A stretch of DNA of 64,000 nucleotides, from NCBI RefSeq assembly GCF_001613045.1, contig NZ_BDBP01000005.1, forward strand, positions 99,040 through 163,039, read 5' to 3'. Below the pieces are notes generated by a model. That model was not told where the DNA came from and searched no databases. It worked only from the letters and a program-made list of their open reading frames with translations. The first letter of the stretch is position 1; each line of letters opens with the position of its first letter. The position numbers were made by a program, and so were the translations under genes. Shown here piece by piece: positions 57,553 to 64,000 of this stretch. Origin of the DNA: Nocardia lijiangensis NBRC 108240. GTDB lineage: Bacteria; Actinomycetota; Actinomycetes; Mycobacteriales; Mycobacteriaceae.

Positions 57553-57966
57553 ATGACAAACGAAATGACAGCCTCGGAAACCGCAGTGCGCGAACTCCTG
57601 CGGGCGCAGATGGTCGCGTGGGCAGCCGGTGACGGGAAGGCATTCGCCGCGACCTTCACCGACGACGCCGACTTCGTCTCGGTGATCGGCGAATTCATCC
57701 GGGGCCGTGAAGAACTGGCCATCGAGATGCAGAAGGGCTTCGACGGCTTCATGAAGGGCACCCACATGTCCGAACCGCACACCCTGACCATCCGATTCCC
57801 CACACCCGATACGGCGGTCATGGTCACCCAGGGCCTGCGCCCGAGCCCACCCGACGCGCAGCCCGGGCGCGACGAGCAGTCCATCCAGACCCGAGTGGCG
57901 GTGCGCACCAACGGAACCTGGTTGTTCACCACCTTCCAGAACACGTGGGTCAAATTCCCAGCCTGA
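57553..57966 (+). CDS. SgcJ/EcaC-like SnoaL-fold protein
   Basis: The 137-residue SnoaL/NTF2-fold protein has AVRELLRAQMVAWAAGDGKA, FAATFTDDADFVSVIGEFIR and VAVRTNGTWLFTTFQNTWV, the pattern of SgcJ/EcaC family proteins found in biosynthesis and detoxification loci. It follows the membrane-protein gene by three bases. The substrate is unknown. Confidence 0.85.
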   Translation: MTNEMTASETAVRELLRAQMVAWAAGDGKAFAATFTDDADFVSVIGEFIRGREELAIEMQKGFDGFMKGTHMSEPHTLTIRFPTPDTAVMVTQGLRPSPPDAQPGRDEQSIQTRVAVRTNGTWLFTTFQNTWVKFPA

Positions 57967-58066
57967 CCTCGCCAGAACTCGGCGGAATCAGCAGCACGGC
58001 GCGGGCACGTTCACCAGGAAGGCGCCGCGCAGCCGAGTGTCGGTGCCCGGTCCTACAGTGCCGGTC

Positions 58067-58576
58067 ATGACAGCTCCCGACGACGGATCGCCATTCAGCA
58101 ACCACTTCGAGGACGGGCATGTCGTGAGCCCAGGCCCTGGCTCCTCCCCGTCCTTCCAGCAGTACGTGGGCTCGGCTATGGCAGGCGCGCTCGATGCCCT
58201 GCTCTCGCTCGACTCGACGGATGAGGAAGTAGACGATCTGGACGAGCTGGTCTACAAACTGCTCAGTGTCGCAGTAGATTTCGGCCACACCGAGGCCGAA
58301 GACCTCATCGAGGACCTCCTTTTCGGCTCCTCGCTCGCCAATGACGACGATCGGTTCGTGCAGGGCAACGCCCACTTCGAACTCGGTCTCGCCTATCTGA
58401 TGGGAGCCGACGGCCTGCCAGCGGACCTCGACAAGGGCAGGGCCCACCTCGAGAAGTCCCACGCATGCCAGTGGCCATGGCACGTGCAGCAGGGGGAGAT
58501 GCTGTTGGACGAGTCCCGTGCCATCCTGTCCGCTCCTCAGCTCGCAGTGTTCGACGAGGTATATCGCTCCCGGTGA
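58067..58576 (+). CDS. Hypothetical protein with a Sel1-like repeat
   Basis: The 169-residue acidic protein has a middle helical part (DEEVDDLDELVYKLLSVAVD) and then HFELGLAYLMGADGLPADLD and KGRAHLEKSH, resembling one Sel1-like/TPR unit. This suggests a protein-protein contact role. The ATG at 58067 is used; a GTG ten codons earlier is possible. No operon link. Confidence 0.6.
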   Translation: MTAPDDGSPFSNHFEDGHVVSPGPGSSPSFQQYVGSAMAGALDALLSLDSTDEEVDDLDELVYKLLSVAVDFGHTEAEDLIEDLLFGSSLANDDDRFVQGNAHFELGLAYLMGADGLPADLDKGRAHLEKSHACQWPWHVQQGEMLLDESRAILSAPQLAVFDEVYRSR

Positions 58577-58613
58577 AAACCGTTGCGGGGTAGACTATTT
58601 CCCTAGTTGCTCG

Positions 58614-59660
58614 TCAGCCGGCCGGTGGTGCCTCCTTGGGGATGTCCACCGGCCGGCGGGCGCGGGGTTCATGCGCCGGAGTCCAGGATTTCGGGCTGCA
58701 TCCGAAGCGGTCTTTGAACCAGCGAGAGAAAGAGCTGAGTGCGGCGAAGCCGAGGTCCTCGGCGATCTCGGTCAGCGGCCTGTCTCGGTGGGCGACATAG
58801 CGTTGAGCGAGTTCGATTCGCGCCGCGTCCACCAGCGAGGTGAAACTCTCCCCGGATTCGGTCAAGTGACGGTGCAGTGTGCGCCGATCCATCCCGAGGC
58901 TGCGCGCGACGTAGGTGCTCGAGCAGCGCCCGGTGGGCAACAACGACTCGATCATGCCTCGGACCTGATCGATCGTGGTGGTGTCCTCGCGGGGCAGCAG
59001 CGATTCGAGGTATTGACGCGCGTAGGGCCGCAGCAGCGGATCGGACATCGCGTTGGGGGCGTCGAGCTCACGCGAGTAGAACACGACTCCGTTGAACCTG
59101 CAGCCGAACTCGACGTGCGGGCCGAGAGCGCGGTGGTGTGCGTCGAGGTCGGCCGGAGCGTCGTGTACGAAGCACACCGTCAGCGGCCGCCAGTCGTCGT
59201 GTAGGAACTCGCGCAGTATTCGGCATGTCGCCGCCACCGCGATCTCCGTGCTCTGCCGGCCGAGAGTGAAGTTCGGCGCGGGACCGACCTCGGCTGTGAC
59301 GAGCCCGTTCTCCTCGATCAGCCGGTTGCGCAATCCCTCGTTGTGCAGGCTGATGTGCCGCATCATGATGCTTACCGCGCCGCGGACGTCCGGTTCCTCG
59401 CGAGCGGCCAACGCCACCGGTCCGAGATTGGACATCCCTCGGGCAGCCGCCAGCAGCAGTCCGAAATCCTCACGGCCGGTCACGGCGGCAGACATCTCGA
59501 ACAGCCGATCGACCGGCTCGACCGGCAACCAGCCCTCCCTGGCAAGCGTCGCGGCACCGATTCCCGCTTCGCGCATCAACGATGACGGATCCTGCCCCAA
59601 CGTCAACATGAGGTCCACGTAGCCGTTGAGCACGGCTTTGCGGACTTGGTACTGCGCCAT
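58614..59660 (-). CDS. AraC-family regulator with N-terminal arabinose-binding-like domain
   Basis: The 348-residue regulator has an N-terminal ligand domain of the OruR/AraC type (AVLNGYVDLMLTLGQDPSSL, SNLGPVALAAREEPDVRGAV). The C-terminal double HTH ends with DRPLTEIAEDLGFAALSSFS and RWFKDRFGCSPKSWT. The ATG at 59660 has a GGGGCAG ribosome site. It is divergent from the CMD-BKACE-MFS-hydrolase operon and probably activates it in response to the substrate. The last codons form part of a strong inverted repeat. Confidence 0.9.
   Translation of the reverse strand: MAQYQVRKAVLNGYVDLMLTLGQDPSSLMREAGIGAATLAREGWLPVEPVDRLFEMSAAVTGREDFGLLLAAARGMSNLGPVALAAREEPDVRGAVSIMMRHISLHNEGLRNRLIEENGLVTAEVGPAPNFTLGRQSTEIAVAATCRILREFLHDDWRPLTVCFVHDAPADLDAHHRALGPHVEFGCRFNGVVFYSRELDAPNAMSDPLLRPYARQYLESLLPREDTTTIDQVRGMIESLLPTGRCSSTYVARSLGMDRRTLHRHLTESGESFTSLVDAARIELAQRYVAHRDRPLTEIAEDLGFAALSSFSRWFKDRFGCSPKSWTPAHEPRARRPVDIPKEAPPAG
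58617..58657. terminator. 12-bp inverted repeat inside the 3' end of the AraC gene
   Basis: GCCGGCCGGTGG and CCACCGGCCGGC are perfect 12-bp arms around a 17-base loop, covering the last 14 or so codons and nearly reaching the stop of the minus-strand AraC gene. It probably terminates both this gene and the convergent Sel1-like gene. It is unusual because it lies within coding sequence. Confidence 0.55.
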
Positions 59661-59811
59661 CTGCTGCCCCAAATAGTCAAATTTTGTGTCCCATCTAGTG
59701 AAGAATATCAGCCTCCTTTCTCGTAGCGTGATCGGCGTCACCCCAACCGGATGAGTGCGGCAACACATTCAGCGCCCACTGGTATGACCGAGACCGCAAC
59801 GGAGCCATGTC
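59661..59811. promoter_or_regulatory. Divergent promoter region of AraC and the BKACE operon
   Basis: This 151-base region is clearly AT-richer on the AraC side (AAATAGTCAAATTTTGTG near 59671). Promoters in both directions must lie here. The plus-strand operon start has ACGGAG before the ATG. No palindrome of note was found; AraC proteins usually bind direct repeats. Confidence 0.5.
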
Positions 59812-60213
59812 ATGACCGTTCAGAGCACCAGCCCCGACCAGCCAGTCCCGACCCCGGTCATCGATCGGATGCGTGAACTCGACACCTGGAACCCGCTGTG
59901 GGACCAGCTGTGCGAGTGGGATCCGGAGTGGACCGAGCAATTCATGGCGATGGGGACCACACCGATCCGGCGCGGCGTGTTCACACCGCAGTTCGTGGAG
60001 TTGCTCAGTATCGCCATCGACGCGGCGTGCACCCACATGTACTCACCTGGTGTTCGCCGCCATATCCGGGCCGCGCTCGAAATCGGTGTCAGCCGCGACG
60101 AGATCCTGACCGTTCTCCAAATGGTCAGCGTGCTCGGAATCCACGCCTGCAACCTCGGCGCGCCGATTCTGGCCGAAGAACTCGAAGCATTCGAGCGCCG
60201 CACTCAGGCCTAG
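59812..60213 (+). CDS. Carboxymuconolactone decarboxylase/AhpD-like protein
   Basis: The 133-residue all-helical CMD-fold protein has FTPQFVELLSIAIDAACTHM, YSPGVRRHIRAALEIGVSRD and EILTVLQMVSVLGIHACNLG. The AhpD-type CxxC is missing (CTHM), so it is more like carboxymuconolactone decarboxylases than peroxidase reductants. It is the first gene of a four-gene operon, presumably handling a step or by-product of the same pathway. Confidence 0.88.
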   Translation: MTVQSTSPDQPVPTPVIDRMRELDTWNPLWDQLCEWDPEWTEQFMAMGTTPIRRGVFTPQFVELLSIAIDAACTHMYSPGVRRHIRAALEIGVSRDEILTVLQMVSVLGIHACNLGAPILAEELEAFERRTQA

Positions 60214-60252
60214 GCCGATTGCCCTGCCGATCACCACAATTGAAAGGACTAG

Positions 60253-61305
60253 ATGATGCACTACCTCGACGATTCGCTGCTTCCGGAAACCCAGGAAAAG
60301 CTCGTCATCCAGGTCGCCCCGTACGGGCCGGAGTTCCTGCCCGGCGACTCCGATGACATCCCGGTGACGATGGACGAGCAGATCCAGAAGGCCGTCGACT
60401 GCTACAACGCAGGCGCCCAGGTGCTGCATGTGCATGTGCGCGAGGAGGACGGCCACGGCTCCAAGCGGCTCGAGATGTTCAACGAGATGCTCGCCCGGCT
60501 GCGCGAGGCTGTCCCGGAGATGATCCTGCAGGTCGGCGGCTCGATCTCCTTCGCGCCGCCCAGTGACGGCGACGCGGCGAAGTGGCTGTCGTACGACACC
60601 CGGCACATGCTGGCCGAACTCGATCCCAAGCCGGACCAGGTGACCATTGCCATCAACACCTCGCAAATGAACATCATGGAGTTGTTGACCGACGACGACA
60701 TCGCAGGGACCTCGCTGCAGAACCCCGCTTACTACCGGGCCTATCGGGACATGGTGGTAGAAGCCGGTCCCGAGTTCTACCTCGAACACCTGCGCCGGCT
60801 CACGGAGGCGGGTATCCAGCCGCACTTCATGCTCGGCAATCTGACGCAACTCGAGACGGTCGAGCGGTTGATTCGGCGTGGCCACTACACCGGACCCCTC
60901 GTGCTGAACTACGTCGCCATCGGCGGCGGCGCCGCGGGAGTGCATCCGGCCGACCTGATCGAGTTCATTCGCCGCACCCCGGACGGTGCTGTGCTGACCA
61001 TCGAGTCGATCATGCGCAGTGTCACCCCGATGTGCACGATCGCCATGGCGCTTGGCCAGCACGTCCGGGTCGGCATCGAGGACAACCTGTGGGGTCGCAA
61101 AGGCGAGCGCCGCACCTCGGTCGAGCAGGTCGAGCAGATGGTGCGCATCGCCGACGGACTCGGCCGAGAGGTGGCCACCTGCAAGGAATCCCGCGACATC
61201 TACAAGCTCGACGAGATCTACGGCGGCACCGACGAGGCGCTGGCCAAGATCGGCTTCCCGCCGAACCGCAAGCCGGGGCAGCTCGGCTTCCTGCACCACG
61301 CCTGA
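60253..61305 (+). CDS. BKACE family beta-keto acid cleavage enzyme (DUF849)
   Basis: The 350-residue zinc TIM-barrel enzyme cleaves a beta-keto acid with acetyl-CoA to give acetoacetate and a new CoA ester. Metal ligands are seen in VLHVHVREEDG (H59, H61). NYVAIGGGAAGVHPADL and RVGIEDNLWGRKGERRTSVE hold the conserved Glu/Asn set. It is longer than the 270-310 residues of typical members such as Kce; the N-terminal extension may modify substrate choice. The usual substrate is unknown, as for most of the family. Confidence 0.9.
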   Translation: MMHYLDDSLLPETQEKLVIQVAPYGPEFLPGDSDDIPVTMDEQIQKAVDCYNAGAQVLHVHVREEDGHGSKRLEMFNEMLARLREAVPEMILQVGGSISFAPPSDGDAAKWLSYDTRHMLAELDPKPDQVTIAINTSQMNIMELLTDDDIAGTSLQNPAYYRAYRDMVVEAGPEFYLEHLRRLTEAGIQPHFMLGNLTQLETVERLIRRGHYTGPLVLNYVAIGGGAAGVHPADLIEFIRRTPDGAVLTIESIMRSVTPMCTIAMALGQHVRVGIEDNLWGRKGERRTSVEQVEQMVRIADGLGREVATCKESRDIYKLDEIYGGTDEALAKIGFPPNRKPGQLGFLHHA

Positions 61306-61387
61306 CCAATTACCGACCTGTTCCAACCCCGGGGGCGCGGACGCACGAAGCCCGCGCCCCCAACTGCACTCGGCCATAGGAGCCCCC

Positions 61388-62707
61388 ATGGGCCTGCTCA
61401 ACACCGCGATCGCCCCCTCGACGACCATGGAGGGTACGACGCGTGAACGAACCCGCGCCTACCCGTGGCTCGTCTTCGCCCTGATCTTCGGGCTACTCCT
61501 ATCGGACTACATGTCCCGGCAGGTCCTCAGCGCGGTCTTCCCGTTCCTGAAGGACGAATGGGCACTGTCGGATTCGAAACTCGCCTCGCTCAACAGCATC
61601 GTCGCCCTGACAGTCGGCGTGCTGGCGTTCCCGATCTCGCTGCTGGCCGACCGGTGGGGACGAATCAAGAGCCTCGTCACGATGGCGGTGATCTGGAGCG
61701 CGGCGACACTGTTGTGCGCCTTGGCCGCCAACTACGGACAGATGCTCGGCGCCCGCTTCCTCCTCGGCGTCGGTGAGGCGGCATACGGCAGTGTCGGACT
61801 GGCCGTCATCCTCACCGTTTTCACACCGCGCCTGCGGGCCACCATCAGCGGCGCCTTCCTGTCCGGAGCCACCTTCGGTTCGGTCATCGGCGTTGCTCTC
61901 GGCGGCATCATCGCCACCCACATGAGCTGGCGCTGGGCATTCACCTCGATGGCGGTTCTCGGCCTGCTCCTGGTGGCGCTGGTTCGGGTTCTGGTCACCG
62001 AATCCGGACTCGCTCGCCACCAGGCCGACGAGGCCGTCGCCGAGCAGGCCGCAATGGATACTTACCGCGCGCCGCTGTCGACGCTGGTCACCAACCCGGC
62101 ACTGCTGTGCGCCTACGTGGGCAGCGGGCTACCGCTGTTCGTCAGCGCCGCCCTCATGCTCTGGCTACCCAGCTACTTCAACCGCTCCCACGGCATGGCC
62201 CCCGACAAGGCGGGGACCACCGCAGCGCTGTTCATCGTGCTCATGAGCATCGGCATGATCGTCTTCGGCGGCCTCACCGACCGTCTCAGCCGTGATCGCC
62301 CCGCCCGTAAGTGGGTCATCGCGGCCATCTACTGCACCGTATCGGGAGTCCTGTTGTTCGCGGGATTCGGTGGCGCGTCCGGAACGCTGCAGTTCGCGCT
62401 GCTCGGAGCCGGGGCCCTCGTCAGCGCCGGCGCCACCGGACCGATGTCCGCGCTGGTCGCCGACCTGGCCCACTCGAGCGTGCGTGCCTCCGCCTTCGGC
62501 ATCGGCATTCTGGCCAACAACATTCTCGGAATCGCACTGGGCCCGATGGTGATCGGCGCCCTGGCCGACCACATCGGTCTGGAGTCCGCCCTGAGATTGT
62601 CGCCCGTTGTCTACATCGGCGCCGTCGCCGCATTGCTGCTCGGCCGGCGGTTGTACCCGGCAGGACGAGCCATGGTCACCGCACTCGGCGCCGCAGATTC
62701 TCGCTGA
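61388..62707 (+). CDS. MFS transporter (aromatic/organic acid type)
   Basis: The 439-residue MFS permease has 12 helices and the signatures ISLLADRWGRIKSL (D-R-x-G-R/K loop) and ARFLLGVGEAAYGSVGLAVI, as in the ACS-type organic acid symporters. The position between BKACE and a hydrolase makes it the likely importer of the operon's substrate. ATG at 61388 follows ATAGGAG. Stop-to-start distance to the next gene is 20 bases. Confidence 0.9.
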   Translation: MGLLNTAIAPSTTMEGTTRERTRAYPWLVFALIFGLLLSDYMSRQVLSAVFPFLKDEWALSDSKLASLNSIVALTVGVLAFPISLLADRWGRIKSLVTMAVIWSAATLLCALAANYGQMLGARFLLGVGEAAYGSVGLAVILTVFTPRLRATISGAFLSGATFGSVIGVALGGIIATHMSWRWAFTSMAVLGLLLVALVRVLVTESGLARHQADEAVAEQAAMDTYRAPLSTLVTNPALLCAYVGSGLPLFVSAALMLWLPSYFNRSHGMAPDKAGTTAALFIVLMSIGMIVFGGLTDRLSRDRPARKWVIAAIYCTVSGVLLFAGFGGASGTLQFALLGAGALVSAGATGPMSALVADLAHSSVRASAFGIGILANNILGIALGPMVIGALADHIGLESALRLSPVVYIGAVAALLLGRRLYPAGRAMVTALGAADSR

Positions 62708-62727
62708 ACTCATCCGAGGAACAAACC

Positions 62728-63312
62728 GTGAACACTACCGTCAACCCGACCGTGGTCCTCGTGCCCGGCCTTGCACCCACCACCGTCGACCATTGGCAAT
62801 ACCTGCTGGCTCAGCGGCTGCCCAAGGCCCGGATCGTCGAGCCGCCCGCCTATGCTCCGCTCAGCCGAGAGGCACGAACGGCCGCACTGGATACCACGGT
62901 GAACGCCGTCGCCGGCCCCGTCGTTCTCGTCGCCCACAGCGCCGGGGTCCTGACCACCGTTCATTGGGCCCAGCAACCCACCCGCCCGATCCTGGGTGCG
63001 CTGCTGGCCACCCCGCCGGACTTCGAACTGCCCCTGCCCGAAGGGCTTCCCTCCCGCGACGAACTCGAACGTCACGGCTGGAACCCGATTCCGCGACAGC
63101 GCCTGCCGTTCCCCAGCATCGTGGCCGCCAGCACCAACGACGCCCTCGCCACTTTCCGGCGGGTCGCTGGAATGGCGGAGGCCTGGGGTGCCCGGCTGGT
63201 CGATCTCGGTCAGGTCGGGCACCTGAATCCGGCATCGGGATTCGGACACTGGCCTGACGCCGAAGGATTCGTGAACGAACTCAGCCGCACCCAAACTGCC
63301 TCTGTTCGCTGA
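62728..63312 (+). CDS. RBBP9/YdeN-like serine hydrolase
   Basis: The 194-residue small alpha/beta hydrolase has VVLVPGLAPTTVDHWQYLLA, a nucleophile Ser in VVLVAHSAGVLTTVHW, an acid in SIVAASTNDALATF and a His in GQVGHLNPASGFG, the compact RBBP9/YdeN plan. Start GTG at 62728 with a GAGGAAC site. As the last operon gene it could hydrolyse an ester or thioester of the pathway. Confidence 0.87.
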   Translation: MNTTVNPTVVLVPGLAPTTVDHWQYLLAQRLPKARIVEPPAYAPLSREARTAALDTTVNAVAGPVVLVAHSAGVLTTVHWAQQPTRPILGALLATPPDFELPLPEGLPSRDELERHGWNPIPRQRLPFPSIVAASTNDALATFRRVAGMAEAWGARLVDLGQVGHLNPASGFGHWPDAEGFVNELSRTQTASVR

Positions 63313-63574
63313 CAGAACGGTCTGTCCAGACCGTCGCGATCTCTCACTCGATAGCCAACCCATCACCGGACCGACCGGGTTCCCCGGTTCCCAGCGGGAA
63401 ACGATCCTCGAACGCGCACTCGCGCAGGGGCATTCGATACCGCCGGGAGCGGTCCTGAATCGACCACCAACGCCCAACCTCCAGCGGGAATCAGGGCACA
63501 TGGCACGCACCAACCCCCAGCGGGCGGCGGTCACGAGGGCGCTGCCCAACTCACCAATGAAGATGAGGAAACCC

Positions 63575-64000
63575 ATGAAGATAAGAACAACGGCTCTGAC
63601 GGCGGCGCTGGCCGCCACTGCCGTGACGGTCGCGGCGGCGACCGCGCAGGCCGCACCCGCGGCCGGCGAGGAATCCGGTGGCGTGCACTACGAAGTCACC
63701 CGGAGCGGGGACTCCGCGGTCGTGGCGGTCAGTGGTGGCACGCTGCGCCACGACGACCAGCAACTCGTACTGTTCGACCACACCGACAAGCCGGTCGCCG
63801 CGATCCCGCTGACCTACCGAGTCGACGACACCGCCTACCCCATCACCGCCGAAATCGACGGCACCACCGCGACCCTGACACCCTCGCGCGACCACGGACA
63901 ACCCGTCACACCCGTGGCCGCCAAAGACATCGTCACCGTCGAACAAGCCGCCACCCAGGTCGCCGAATCCTTCACCCCACGCGACGCCCAAGCACTGGGT
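63575..64000 (+). CDS. Secreted protein related to the 42-kb gene (cut by the window edge)
   Basis: The first 142 residues are visible. The signal peptide (TALTAALAATAVTVAAATAQAA) precedes VHYEVTRSGDSAVVAVSGGT and YRVDDTAYPITAEIDGTTAT with LTPS, matching the middle domain of the 42.0-kb secreted protein. Its C-terminal half is outside the window; by analogy it may be Gly-rich and hydrophobic. A GAGGAA site precedes the ATG; an in-frame ATG six codons earlier exists. Confidence 0.8.
   Translation, partial: MKIRTTALTAALAATAVTVAAATAQAAPAAGEESGGVHYEVTRSGDSAVVAVSGGTLRHDDQQLVLFDHTDKPVAAIPLTYRVDDTAYPITAEIDGTTATLTPSRDHGQPVTPVAAKDIVTVEQAATQVAESFTPRDAQALG

Overview
The window is high-GC DNA with dense, short-spaced genes, frequent GTG/TTG starts and ATGA or TGATG overlaps. 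Several products have their clearest relatives in Mycobacteriales: HspX and Hrp1 orthologues, an Rv1733c-like membrane protein, a PknK-like kinase-regulator and a eukaryote-style single-chain acyl-CoA carboxylase. The best guess is a Nocardia or close relative; the species cannot be read from the sequence. No rRNA, tRNA or CRISPR array was seen.

1-13.8 kb is an anaerobiosis/dormancy island. On the minus strand, narK-narG-narH-narJ (narJ cut by the window edge) encodes nitrate import and respiratory nitrate reductase with its assembly chaperone. On the plus strand are an Rv1733c-like membrane protein, a small membrane protein, a tandem universal stress protein, two DUF2267 proteins, an autoregulated TetR with a membrane partner, HspX and Hrp1. 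In Mycobacterium tuberculosis the counterparts of several of these belong to the hypoxia-induced DosR regulon. The picture is a cell that respires nitrate and protects protein and nucleotide pools when oxygen runs out. No DosR-type box was found by eye.

14-29 kb is a mosaic of single genes and debris: an SRPBCC-like membrane protein, a YiiX-type papain-fold hydrolase, a duplicated piece of a QsdR-type TetR gene abutting a pentapeptide-repeat fragment, a complete LigA-type NAD DNA ligase, a PknK-like kinase/STAND/LuxR protein, the intact QsdR-type TetR with its serine hydrolase, an HD-domain/LuxR protein, an ABCG-type exporter, a small monooxygenase and a secreted DUF6294-like protein.

30-34 kb holds the most unusual locus. 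A lipase-like alpha/beta hydrolase is transcribed away from a 996-residue protein combining a caspase-like protease, a STAND/NACHT-type NTPase and a row of TPR-like repeats. This is the architecture of a sensor-triggered cell-suicide or antiphage device.

34-49 kb contains regulator/enzyme pairs (XRE-MmyB with SnoaL or SDR), an MHS-type MFS transporter with a repeated 22-bp dyad in its upstream region, a secreted protein, an XRE-TetR fusion regulator, an AT-richer two-gene cassette, methyltransferases, hydrolases, an HEXXH protein and gene fragments (a TniB-like ATPase, an exonuclease/acyl-CoA dehydrogenase chimera and unidentified pieces).

49.9-55.3 kb is one 1820-residue acyl-CoA carboxylase ending in tandem hairpins. 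From 55 kb come a methyltransferase, a third XRE-MmyB regulator and small proteins. An AraC regulator is divergent from a probable catabolic operon: AhpD/CMD-like protein, BKACE (beta-keto acid cleavage enzyme), MFS importer and a small serine hydrolase. A second member of the secreted family, related to the 42-kb protein, is cut by the right edge.
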